NCBI GenBank assembly: GCA_947461795.1
Contig: CANHMG010000002.1
Location: 1 to 62,446, forward strand
Length of the DNA stretch: 62,446 bases
Direction: 5' to 3'
Source of the DNA: Flavobacteriaceae bacterium
GTDB lineage: Bacteria; Bacteroidota; Bacteroidia; Flavobacteriales; Flavobacteriaceae
This document shows, piece after piece, positions 37,969 to 45,629 of this stretch. Every line of letters begins with the position of its first letter. Position 1 is the first letter of the stretch. The position numbers and the translations under genes were made by a program. Under the pieces are notes generated by a model that searched no databases, was not told the DNA's origin, and worked only from the letters and a program-made list of their open reading frames with translations.

Positions 37969-39696
37969 ATGAAAAACAAGGCGAACAAAATTACTCTTCT
38001 TTATATCCTTTTTTCTATATTTCTGGCAGTAGTCGGATATACTATCCTAAACAAATTCCCTACTACTGATGATGAAGTGTTTCTCAACTTTAGTTTTTTA
38101 AAAGATTTAGTTTTCATAGTATTTTCAGGTATAATTTTCAAGATTGTTTTGACCAAAAATGACAATCGCAATACTTTAATTTTCGAAAGATTAAAATCGA
38201 CTAACGAAGAAATCAAGGATTCCAACGAACGTTATGACATTGTGGCAAAAGCAACGAGTGATACGATTTGGGATTGGAAAATTCAGGAAGATGATTTTAT
38301 TTGGAATAAAGGAATACAAGGTGTTTTCGGATATAAGAAAGAAGATATAGGTAAAACTTCGAAATGGTGGTTTGACAGAATTCACCCAGAGGACAGTATC
38401 AAGATGTCGATTAAATTGTATTCTTTTATAGAACAAAAAACTGAAAAGTGGCAAGATGAATATCGGTTTAAGTGTGCTGATGGAACTTACAAATATGTTT
38501 TTGATAGAGGATTTCTGGTAAAAGACGAAGAAGGAAATGCGATTCGAATGATTGGAGCTATTCAGGATGTTACGAAACAAAAAGAAGAAGAGCAACGATT
38601 GAAGTTATTAGAAACAGTGATTACCCAAACCAAAGATGCCGTAATTATTACCGAATCTGAAAATTCAAGCAAAACCATTCCTAAAATAGTCTTTGTTAAC
38701 CCAGCTTTTACAGAAATGACAGGTTATAAATCTCAAGAAGTGATTGGAAAAACCCCAATTGTTTTTATGGGAAGAAAATCTGTTAAAAACGATATTACAA
38801 ATTTATCAAAAGCTTTAAAAGGAAGAGAAGAGTTTAAATTTAAAACTTTAAATCACAAAAAAAATGGGGATGAATATTGGGTGAATTTTTCAATGATTCC
38901 AATTACAAATAAAGAAGGAAATCATTCTCATTGGATTTCTATACAAAGAGACATTACTGAAGAAAAAAACAGTGAAAAAGAGAAAGAGCAATTGATTCGA
39001 GAGTTGACTCAAAACAATAAAGATTTAAAGCAATTCTCTTATATAACTTCCCATAATTTAAGAGCTCCTTTATCTAATTTGACAGGATTATTGAATTTAA
39101 TGCAAGAATATCCTGTCGAAAATCCGGAGTTAAGAGAAATTCTAAACGGTTTTTCAACATCGACTAAATTATTAAACGAGACCATTAATGATTTGGTTAA
39201 AGTAGTTATCATCAAAGACAATCCTTCCATCGATAAAGAAGAAGTTTTGATAAAAGATGTATTTGAGAATGTCTTTAATCAATTGAGTTATTTGATTAGT
39301 TTACACAAACCAATTTTGAAAATTGAATTGGAAAAGGTTACTATTTTAAATATTAACAAAGCTTATTTAGAAAGTATCTTATTGAATTTATTTACGAATG
39401 CTATCAAATACAGATCTCCGAAGAGAATCCTACGAATTTTTGTTTCTTCTAAGGAAATTGACAATAATATTGTTTTGATATTTAAAGACAATGGAATTGG
39501 TATCGATTTAGTTCGAAATGGAGATAAAATATTTGGGTTGTATCAAAGATTTCACAATTATTCTGACAGTAAAGGATTAGGTTTGTATTTAGTAAAATCT
39601 CAGGTAGAATCTATGGGAGGAACAATTGGTGTAGAAAGTGAAGTAGATAAAGGCACTACCTTTACAATAACATTTAAAAACAATATAAATGCTTGA
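37969..39696 (+). CDS. PAS-domain sensor histidine kinase
   Basis: A 575-residue membrane kinase. Two TM helices (about 9-27 and 43-61) leave only a ~15-residue external loop, so sensing is probably cytosolic or in the membrane. Two PAS folds follow (about 85-210, with W-D-W and a PAC-type D-E-Y-R-F-K-C-A-D-G; and about 215-340, with F-V-N-P-A-F-T-E-M-T-G-Y). Then come a short coiled coil, the HisKA domain with His362 in S-H-N-L-R-A-P-L-S, and the HATPase domain (N-A-I-K-Y, D-N-G-I-G-I-D, G-L-G-L-Y). It overlaps the CheY-like gene by eight bases, a clear cognate pair. The signal is unknown. Confidence 0.92.
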   Translation: MKNKANKITLLYILFSIFLAVVGYTILNKFPTTDDEVFLNFSFLKDLVFIVFSGIIFKIVLTKNDNRNTLIFERLKSTNEEIKDSNERYDIVAKATSDTIWDWKIQEDDFIWNKGIQGVFGYKKEDIGKTSKWWFDRIHPEDSIKMSIKLYSFIEQKTEKWQDEYRFKCADGTYKYVFDRGFLVKDEEGNAIRMIGAIQDVTKQKEEEQRLKLLETVITQTKDAVIITESENSSKTIPKIVFVNPAFTEMTGYKSQEVIGKTPIVFMGRKSVKNDITNLSKALKGREEFKFKTLNHKKNGDEYWVNFSMIPITNKEGNHSHWISIQRDITEEKNSEKEKEQLIRELTQNNKDLKQFSYITSHNLRAPLSNLTGLLNLMQEYPVENPELREILNGFSTSTKLLNETINDLVKVVIIKDNPSIDKEEVLIKDVFENVFNQLSYLISLHKPILKIELEKVTILNINKAYLESILLNLFTNAIKYRSPKRILRIFVSSKEIDNNIVLIFKDNGIGIDLVRNGDKIFGLYQRFHNYSDSKGLGLYLVKSQVESMGGTIGVESEVDKGTTFTITFKNNINA

Positions 39697-40102
39697 TTTA
39701 ATTTTATGTGTTGATGACGATCCAATTACACTTATGTTGTGTAAAATGGTTATTTCAAGATCTGATTTTGCTAAAGAAATCATAACTGCTCAAAACGGTG
39801 AAGAAGCTTTGCATTATTTTGATGATTTAAAATTAAATAATCTTGGGAATGATATCAACAAATACCCGTTATTAATATTTCTAGATTTAAACATGCCTGT
39901 AATGGGCGGCTGGGAATTTTTAGATCATTTCTCGAAAGAAGAATACCGAACTCAGTTTAAGGATTGTAAAGTAATCGTATTGTCTTCTACAATTGATCCG
40001 GATGACATTAATAAAGCAAAAACCTATCCAATGGTTCTTGATTTTTTATCAAAACCTATTTCAAAAGAAATGCTTGAAGACTTAAAAACGATATTAACAT
40101 AA
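39689..40102 (+). CDS. single-domain (CheY-like) response regulator
   Basis: A 137-residue receiver domain. The acidic pocket is at Asp9/Asp10/Asp11 (C-V-D-D-D-P), the phospho-acceptor is Asp66 in F-L-D-L-N-M-P-V-M-G-G, the conserved Ser/Thr is in V-L-S-S-T and the Lys in L-S-K-P-I-S. There is no output domain, so it must act by protein contact or as a phosphorelay intermediate. Its start overlaps the kinase stop by eight bases. A terminator follows directly. Confidence 0.93.
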   Translation: MLDLILCVDDDPITLMLCKMVISRSDFAKEIITAQNGEEALHYFDDLKLNNLGNDINKYPLLIFLDLNMPVMGGWEFLDHFSKEEYRTQFKDCKVIVLSSTIDPDDINKAKTYPMVLDFLSKPISKEMLEDLKTILT

Positions 40103-40137
40103 AAAAAAACTCTCCAATATTTGGAGAGTTTTTTTTA
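40101..40137. terminator. bidirectional terminator between the response regulator gene and rpsT
   Basis: Perfect 10-bp stem AACTCTCCAA (40108-40117) with TTGGAGAGTT (40121-40130), loop TAT, with an A run before it and a T run after it. It can end transcription from both converging genes. Confidence 0.9.
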
Positions 40138-40155
40138 TAAGTTAAAAACACAAGT

Positions 40156-40407
40156 TTACAATTTTGCAACGTGTTTCGTTAATTTAGATTTTAAATTAGA
40201 AGCTTTGTTATCATGAATAACGTTTTTCTTTGCTAATTTATCTATCATAGAGATAACAGCAGATAATTTTGAAGAAGCATCTGATTTGTCTGTAGCTAAA
40301 CGCAAAGCTTTAATAGCATTACGAGTAGTTTTGTGTTGATAACGATTTAATACTCTTTTTTTATCGTTACTTCTAATTCTTTTTAAAGCTGACTTATGAT
40401 TTGCCAT
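40156..40407 (-). CDS. rpsT: 30S ribosomal protein S20
   Basis: An 83-residue, highly basic protein beginning M-A-N-H-K-S-A-L-K-R-I-R, the classic S20 N-terminus, with three helices and a basic end. It binds 16S rRNA in the body of the small subunit. The frame stays open 44 codons further upstream, but that part is the antisense-free reading of the tRNA-Glu gene and is not protein; ATG 40407 is the right start. It lies 29 nt downstream of tRNA-Glu on the same strand, probably in the same transcript. Confidence 0.97.
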   Translation of the reverse strand: MANHKSALKRIRSNDKKRVLNRYQHKTTRNAIKALRLATDKSDASSKLSAVISMIDKLAKKNVIHDNKASNLKSKLTKHVAKL

Positions 40408-40436
40408 TTTGTTTTTTTTTCTAAATTTATTTTTTG

Positions 40437-40508
40437 TAGCCCGTAGGGGAATCGAACCCCTCTTACCAGGATGAAAACCTGGCGTCCTAACCGATAGACG
40501 AACGGGCC
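40437..40508 (-). tRNA. tRNA-Glu (anticodon UUC)
   Basis: A 72-nt cloverleaf on the minus strand. The acceptor arm GGCCCGT pairs with ACGGGCT (G-U at the end pair). The D arm is GTCT/GGAC, the anticodon stem CCAGG/CCTGG holds the loop TTTTCAT (anticodon TTC), and the T arm AGGGG/CCCCT has the loop TTCGATT. CCA is not encoded. MnmA, encoded at 7166-8350, would thiolate U34 of this tRNA. Confidence 0.96.
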
Positions 40509-40528
40509 ATACTTCTTTAATGCGGATG

Positions 40529-40558
40529 CAAAAATACAACTATTTTCTATTCGTACAA
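40529..40558 (-). promoter_or_regulatory. full promoter (-33 TTG and -7 TATTTTTG) for tRNA-Glu-rpsT
   Basis: The minus strand reads TTG (40558-40556), a 19-nt spacer, then TATTTTTG (40536-40529). Both elements and the spacing match the Bacteroidota sigma-A consensus, and it sits 20 nt upstream of the tRNA 5' end. This is the best promoter in the window. Confidence 0.75.
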
Positions 40559-40586
40559 TAGCTGAAGTATTTTTTTTTATTTTTTT

Positions 40587-42065
40587 TTAATAAGCCTTTG
40601 CAAACAGCACTCTACCAGTAGATTTAGCTCCAGTAAGTATGCAATTTCCCTCCTCTTTTTTACCTTTTAGAGGAATACATCGTATTGTAGCTTTGGTTAA
40701 ATCTTTGATTTTCTCTTCAGTTTCTGAAGTTCCATCCCAATGTGCAGCAATAAATCCACCTTTGTTTTCTAGTACTTCTTTGAATTCCTCAAATGAATTG
40801 ACTTCAGTAATATGAGATTCTCTATAATTGAATGCTTTTGTGTACAAATCTTTTTGAATTTGTTTTAATAGCTCCTCAATATAATTTACAATTTTATCCT
40901 TTTCTATAATTTCTTTAGATAAAGTATCTCTCCGAGCTACTTCAAAAGTTCCGTTTTCTAAATCCTTAGGGCCGACAGCAATTCGAACTGGAACACCTTT
41001 CAATTCCCATTCAGCAAACTTGAAACCTGGCTTTTGAGTTGTACGGTTATCATACTTAACAGCAATGCTTAATTTTTTCAATTTTTCAGTTAAATTATTT
41101 ACTTCAACTGATATTTCTTGTAATTGTTCTTCCGATTTGTAAATAGGTACAATAACAACTTGAATTGGAGCTAAATTAGGAGGCAAAACTAAACCTTGAT
41201 CATCTGAATGCGTCATTACTAATGCTCCCATCAAACGTGTTGAAACTCCCCATGAAGTTCCCCAAACATATTCTTGCTTGCCTTCTGCAGTAGCGTATTT
41301 GACATCAAAAGCTTTGGCGAAATTTTGGCCCAAAAAGTGAGATGTCCCCGCTTGAAGCGCTTTACCATCTTGCATTAAAGCTTCTATACAATAAGTTTCT
41401 TCAGCTCCTGCAAATCGTTCTGATTCTGTTTTAATTCCTTTTATTACTGGTATTGCCATAAAATTTTCAACAAAATCAGCATATACTTGCATCATTTTTT
41501 CAGATTCTTCAATTGCCTCTGATTTTGTTGCATGAGCAGTATGTCCTTCTTGCCATAAAAATTCAGCGGTTCTTAAAAAAAGACGTGTTCTCATTTCCCA
41601 ACGAACCACATTAGCCCATTGATTAATTAGTAATGGTAAATCTCTATAGGATTGTACCCAATTTTTGTACGTTGACCAAATAATTGCTTCACTGGTTGGA
41701 CGAACAATTAATTCTTCTTCCAATTTAGCATTTGGGTCAACCATTAGTTTACCTGGCTTATCTGGATCATTCTTTAATCTGTAATGAGTGACAATGGCAC
41801 ATTCTTTCGCAAAACCTTCCGCATTTTTTTCTTCTGCTTCAAACATGCTTTTAGGAACAAATAAAGGAAAATAAGCATTACTATGACCTGTTTCTTTAAA
41901 CATTCGGTCTAATTCTGCTTGCATTTTTTCCCAAATTGCATAACCATAGGGTTTGATAACCATACAGCCTCTTACCCCTGAATTTTCGGCAAGATCAGCC
42001 TTTACAACTAGCTCGTTATACCATTTTGAATAATCCTCAGATCGTGTAGTTAGGTTCTTGCTCAT
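40587..42065 (-). CDS. proS: prolyl-tRNA synthetase, eukaryote/archaeal type (ProS type 3)
   Basis: A 492-residue class II synthetase lacking the bacterial-type editing insertion (that form is about 570 residues). Motif 1 lies in the [13 protein letters not shown] region, motif 2 has [24 protein letters not shown] and motif 3 is G-T-S-W-G-V-S-T-R. An anticodon-binding domain and a zinc-like C-terminal domain follow, ending in A-K-A-Y. The short form is the normal one in Bacteroidota. It is divergent from the lipoprotein gene and upstream of tRNA-Glu and rpsT. Confidence 0.96.
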   Translation of the reverse strand: MSKNLTTRSEDYSKWYNELVVKADLAENSGVRGCMVIKPYGYAIWEKMQAELDRMFKETGHSNAYFPLFVPKSMFEAEEKNAEGFAKECAIVTHYRLKNDPDKPGKLMVDPNAKLEEELIVRPTSEAIIWSTYKNWVQSYRDLPLLINQWANVVRWEMRTRLFLRTAEFLWQEGHTAHATKSEAIEESEKMMQVYADFVENFMAIPVIKGIKTESERFAGAEETYCIEALMQDGKALQAGTSHFLGQNFAKAFDVKYATAEGKQEYVWGTSWGVSTRLMGALVMTHSDDQGLVLPPNLAPIQVVIVPIYKSEEQLQEISVEVNNLTEKLKKLSIAVKYDNRTTQKPGFKFAEWELKGVPVRIAVGPKDLENGTFEVARRDTLSKEIIEKDKIVNYIEELLKQIQKDLYTKAFNYRESHITEVNSFEEFKEVLENKGGFIAAHWDGTSETEEKIKDLTKATIRCIPLKGKKEEGNCILTGAKSTGRVLFAKAY

Positions 42066-42118
42066 AATGAATTTATTGGCACAAATATTGTTTAACTTTT
42101 TTTAACTAAATAGTTTGG

Positions 42119-42126
42119 CAAAACTA
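42119..42126 (-). promoter_or_regulatory. -7 promoter box candidate for proS
   Basis: The minus strand reads TAGTTTTG, an exact TAnnTTTG match, 53 nt upstream of the ATG. A closer near-match (AATATTTG at 42082-42089) is an alternative. Confidence 0.4.
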
Positions 42127-42128
42127 AC

Positions 42129-42136
42129 TAATTTTG
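42129..42136 (+). promoter_or_regulatory. -7 promoter box for the WG-rich lipoprotein gene
   Basis: TAATTTTG, an exact TAnnTTTG match, 28 nt upstream of the ATG at 42165 and almost back to back with the proS box. Confidence 0.55.
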
Positions 42137-42164
42137 TGTAGTCCAACAATAAAAAACTAATGTT

Positions 42165-43049
42165 ATGAAAACTATTTATTTTCCCCAACAAAAAATTTAT
42201 TTATTCTCAACATTCGTAATAATCACAATGTTTTTGAATTCTTGCGGAAGTTATCATACTTCTTCTTATTACGATTCAGATGGTATTTATGAAAACTCTG
42301 AAAATCAAAAGAAAGTTACTCCTAGACCTCATGAAAAAATAGAGGATAATCAATATAAAAACTATTTTGGGTCATTGCAAGAATCACCTAAGAAAGATTC
42401 TACTTTTACAGATGTAGAAAGTTATAATTCCAATTCTTATACGGAAACTGAAAAAAGTAACAATTCATCCTGGGGAAGTGATTCAGGAACAACCATAATT
42501 AATGTTTATGATTCTAATTGGGGATGGAATAATTATTGGAATTGGAATATAGGATGGGGTTGGAATTCATGGTATGGACCAAATTATGGTTGGGGATGGA
42601 ACCCTTGGTACGGCAACGGATTTGGATGGGGATGGAATTCATGGTACGGTAATAATTGGTGTGGTGGGTATTATCAACCTTATTATCATGGAACAAGAAG
42701 TTATGCTTATAATAATGGGTCATTTCATAATAATAATCAAAATTCAAAATCTGGAAGTAGATATAATAATGCCGGCAAAAGAACATCAAATACTGATTTT
42801 GCTGGCACAAGAAATACAATAAGAACTCGAAACCCAAACACAACTACTCGAATAAACCCAATAAGAAATTCTTCTAATATTAATTCTTCAAACTATAATT
42901 CAACTACAAGAATGAATAACAACAATTCCATTCGAACCCAAACAAGTCCAACGCGAAGTAATTATAATTCAGCTCCTGTTAGAACAAATTCTTCAAATTA
43001 TGGCAGTGGAAGCTATGGAGGAAGAAGATCATCTGGAGGAAGAAGATAA
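42165..43049 (+). CDS. lipoprotein with Trp/Gly/Asn-rich repeats
   Basis: A 294-residue protein. A signal peptide with the lipobox L-N-S-C puts the lipidated Cys near residue 28. Residues ~28-115 are polar and Ser/Tyr/Asp-rich. Residues ~118-170 are a low-complexity segment with three G-W-G-W-N-x-W-Y-G units. The rest (about 175-294) is Asn/Ser/Arg/Thr-rich and disordered, ending in Gly-Arg-rich G-G-R-R-S-S-G-G-R-R. No enzymatic domain is seen. It resembles structural or coat lipoproteins of unknown function in Flavobacteria. It lies upstream of a FadL-like porin, separated from it by a hairpin. Confidence 0.75.
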   Translation: MKTIYFPQQKIYLFSTFVIITMFLNSCGSYHTSSYYDSDGIYENSENQKKVTPRPHEKIEDNQYKNYFGSLQESPKKDSTFTDVESYNSNSYTETEKSNNSSWGSDSGTTIINVYDSNWGWNNYWNWNIGWGWNSWYGPNYGWGWNPWYGNGFGWGWNSWYGNNWCGGYYQPYYHGTRSYAYNNGSFHNNNQNSKSGSRYNNAGKRTSNTDFAGTRNTIRTRNPNTTTRINPIRNSSNINSSNYNSTTRMNNNNSIRTQTSPTRSNYNSAPVRTNSSNYGSGSYGGRRSSGGRR

Positions 43050-43063
43050 GAGTATTAATCAAA

Positions 43064-43103
43064 TAACACCTAAATATTTTAAAGAATACTAAGGTGTTTT
43101 TTT
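43064..43103 (+). terminator. terminator or attenuator hairpin between lipoprotein and porin genes
   Basis: AACACCT...ATATT (43065-43078) pairs with AATACT...AGGTGTT (43085-43098) with two mismatches, followed by a T run (43097-43103). It is only 15 bases before the next ATG, so it either ends the lipoprotein transcript or attenuates read-through. Confidence 0.65.
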
Positions 43104-43117
43104 AATAAAAATTTCAA

Positions 43118-44629
43118 ATGAAAAAACATATTTTAGTCCTATTCATCGTATTTTATTTGAATACTTCCAATGCACAAAATATTTCAGATGCCTTATTATA
43201 TTCAAATAATAATATTAACGGAACCGCTAGATTTAGAGCCATGAGTGGTGCTTTCGGAGCATTAGGAGGTGATTTTTCTTCTATAAATGTAAATCCAGCA
43301 GGAAGCGCAATTTTTTTAAACAATCAATTTAGTGTCACATTAAGTAGTTTCAATACAAAAAACAATTCAAATTATTTTGGTTCAAAGGTTTCCACTAATG
43401 ATACTAATTTTGATATCAATCAAGCTGGAATTATTCTTGTTCTTGAAAGCGACGATGAAGATTGGGGTAAATTCGTATTAGCATCCAATTATGAAAAAAA
43501 TACTTTAAATAATTCTATGTTTACATTCGGAACCAATCCAAATAATTCTGTAGCAAATTATTTTTTAAGTTATGCCAATCCAGGTTTATACAATTCAAAT
43601 ATTGCTTTATCTACCCTAGAAAGTTCTTATTATGAAGATTTAGACATAAGAGGACAGCAAGCATTTCTTGGTTACCAAGGATACATCATCAATGTTGACC
43701 CAAACAACCTAAATAACGATACCTATATTTCTAATGTACCTGCTGGGGATTTCTATCAAGAAAATTATATAGAATCTACAGGAAATAATGGTAAACTCTC
43801 CATGAATTTTGCAACTCAATATAAGGAAAAATACTATTTTGGTTTGAATTTGAATTCTCATTTTACAGATTACACCAAAACAACAACTTTCTATGAAGAA
43901 AATGATAACAGTCAAACTACTGGATTAAAAAGATTAGTATTTGAAAATTATCAAAACACCTATGGCAATGGATTTTCGTTTCAATTGGGTGCCATCGCAA
44001 AACTAAACTCCTCACTGAGAGTAGGGCTTTCTTATGAATCTCCAACTTGGTATCGTTTGAATGACGAAAAAACACAACTCCTAAAAACTTCAGGTTATAA
44101 TTATGGAAACCCAGCCAATCCTAATATTTCACAACAAGATGTAGATTCTGACTATTTATTAATTTATCCAACTTATAAATTACAAACCCCAAGCAAATGG
44201 ACTGGTAGTTTAGCATATATTTTTGGTAAAAGTGGCTTAATTAGTGTAGATTATAGTTTGAAAGATTATAGTAAAACACGATTCAAACCTAATGATTCTT
44301 TTTTCAGACCCTTAAATGCTACAATAGAATCTCAACTAGATCTTGTAAATGAATTGAGGATTGGCGGGGAATATCGCATTAAAGAATGGAGCTTAAGAGC
44401 CGGATATAGCTACGAAGAAAGTCCCTATAAAAACAAGAAAGTTCTTGGCGACACCAATGGTTTTTCTACAGGATTTGGATATAATTTCGGAAGTACTAAA
44501 TTAGATTTGGCCTACGCCTATTCTCAAAGAAAATCCCAACAAGCATTTTTTACTCAAGGTTTTACTGATGGTCCCAATGTTTCAACGAAAAACAATACTG
44601 TTTCGTTGACATTGCTGTTTGAGTTATAA
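43118..44629 (+). CDS. FadL/OmpP1-like outer-membrane transport protein
   Basis: A 503-residue beta-barrel protein with a signal peptide (residues 1-19, ending S-N-A-Q). The mature N-terminus (F-R-A-M-S-G-A-F-G-A-L-G-G-D-F-S-S-I-N-V-N-P-A-G) is typical of the FadL/TodX/OmpP1 family, where it forms the hatch plug. Many amphipathic strands follow, including F-A-T-Q-Y-K-E-K-Y-Y-F-G, and the protein ends with an aromatic/hydrophobic last strand (S-L-T-L-L-F-E-L). Members carry hydrophobic molecules across the outer membrane; Flavobacterial relatives are often called 'hemin receptor' without proof. Substrate unknown. Confidence 0.85.
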   Translation: MKKHILVLFIVFYLNTSNAQNISDALLYSNNNINGTARFRAMSGAFGALGGDFSSINVNPAGSAIFLNNQFSVTLSSFNTKNNSNYFGSKVSTNDTNFDINQAGIILVLESDDEDWGKFVLASNYEKNTLNNSMFTFGTNPNNSVANYFLSYANPGLYNSNIALSTLESSYYEDLDIRGQQAFLGYQGYIINVDPNNLNNDTYISNVPAGDFYQENYIESTGNNGKLSMNFATQYKEKYYFGLNLNSHFTDYTKTTTFYEENDNSQTTGLKRLVFENYQNTYGNGFSFQLGAIAKLNSSLRVGLSYESPTWYRLNDEKTQLLKTSGYNYGNPANPNISQQDVDSDYLLIYPTYKLQTPSKWTGSLAYIFGKSGLISVDYSLKDYSKTRFKPNDSFFRPLNATIESQLDLVNELRIGGEYRIKEWSLRAGYSYEESPYKNKKVLGDTNGFSTGFGYNFGSTKLDLAYAYSQRKSQQAFFTQGFTDGPNVSTKNNTVSLTLLFEL

Positions 44630-44644
44630 GCACTTCTTGAAAAC

Positions 44645-44683
44645 AAAAAAAGGTTTTACAATTTTCTGTAAAACCTTTTTTTT
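44645..44683 (+). terminator. strong Rho-independent terminator after the FadL-like gene
   Basis: Stem AAAGGTTTTACA (about 44649-44660) with TGTAAAACCTTT (44667-44678), loop ATTTTC, then a continuous T run to 44683. The RNA element copy C starts at the next base. Confidence 0.88.
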
Positions 44684-44760
44684 AGCCCTGATGGCAACGG
44701 CATCCTTTTGTTGTTTTCTTTAAACAACAAAAGATATAGTGAACAGCAGGATAAAGCTCT
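44684..44760 (+). ncRNA. structured intergenic element, copy C
   Basis: The shortest and clearest copy. Conserved 5' block AGCCCTGATGGCAACGGCAT; perfect 12-bp stem CTTTTGTTGTTT (44705-44716) with AAACAACAAAAG (44722-44733), loop TCTTT; conserved 3' block AGATATAGTGAACAGCAGGA, then AGCTCTTAAAAAA. Outer pairing is CCTG (44687-44690) with CAGG (44747-44750), a compensatory change against CCAG/CTGG in copies A and B. It begins directly after a terminator, so it is not obviously transcribed from the upstream gene. Confidence 0.7.
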
Positions 44761-44768
44761 TAAAAAAA

Positions 44769-45617
44769 TTATTGGTAATGAAACGTCAAACCAGCTACTA
44801 AAAAATTCTTTCCAAAGAATTCCGTGTTTTTAGTTGCCGCATTGTGAATGTAATTTAAAGATAACGGCATCGTCAATTTTTCACTTAACTTAAATTCACG
44901 AGTAGCTTTCAAACTAACATTTACTAAAGAAACTTTATCATAATCACCCGAAGAATAATACTCCGCTTTATTATTCAATACAGCTCCAGCTAAAAAATCT
45001 AATGTTATTTTTTTATAGATTTCTTCTAAAGTATAACCTGCTTCAAAATAAGTGGTGTAATTTTGTTTTGGATTTTCGCCATTGGAGTCATATTTAAAAT
45101 CATTTCCTGCGATGAAAGTACTCAAAGTTGCATTTATCGGGATTTCATATTCAGAGAAATCAAAAACTAACATTGCGTCTACCGTTTTTACTCCATTTTT
45201 ACCGTAATTAAAAAAACCATTATCAACTCCATCAACTTTTTCAACGGAGGGCCAATAGTAATCCCAAAGCTGCAAAGTCAGAAAGGAATTGACTTGATAA
45301 TTGATATTGAAATTAATTTCCTGATAACCTTTTGTGGAATTTTCACCATCAGGATAAAAATAATCATTTTTAAAATTTGATGTCGCCCAAAATCCGAATA
45401 CAAGTTTATCAGTTACACTATAATTGATTGTTGGTTGCACGACAAAATAATTCCCTCCCCATGATTGACCTCGCCAAATATAACGACTGGCTAAATCTAC
45501 ATTAATTTCTAATTTACTTTCCTTTTTAGTAGGAATGGAATCTTTAGGAGTTGTTTCAGATTGAGAGTAGGTCAATCCATACATGAAAACAAATAGATAA
45601 CATAAATTTATTCTCAT
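44769..45617 (-). CDS. outer-membrane beta-barrel protein, Gcw_chp/TIGR02001-like
   Basis: A 282-residue protein with a signal peptide (residues 1-18, ending T-Y-S-Q). The mature start has A-S-R-Y-I-W-R-G-Q-S-W-G-G-N, the hallmark of the TIGR02001/Gcw_chp family of small porin-like barrels. Further alternating strands follow, such as F-G-F-W-A-T-S-N-F-K and L-Q-L-W-D-Y-Y-W-P-S, and the protein ends in an aromatic strand (L-T-F-H-Y-Q). Function is unknown for the family. It starts 12 bp after the hybrid kinase gene and is probably in its operon, which suggests a sensory or uptake link. Confidence 0.78.
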   Translation of the reverse strand: MRINLCYLFVFMYGLTYSQSETTPKDSIPTKKESKLEINVDLASRYIWRGQSWGGNYFVVQPTINYSVTDKLVFGFWATSNFKNDYFYPDGENSTKGYQEINFNINYQVNSFLTLQLWDYYWPSVEKVDGVDNGFFNYGKNGVKTVDAMLVFDFSEYEIPINATLSTFIAGNDFKYDSNGENPKQNYTTYFEAGYTLEEIYKKITLDFLAGAVLNNKAEYYSSGDYDKVSLVNVSLKATREFKLSEKLTMPLSLNYIHNAATKNTEFFGKNFLVAGLTFHYQ

Positions 45618-45629
45618 ACTTTTGATCTA

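Noticed and set aside
40408..40539. N-terminal extension of ribosomal protein S20
   Set aside because: The extension is the translation of the tRNA-Glu gene. S20 proteins start at M-A-N-H-K.
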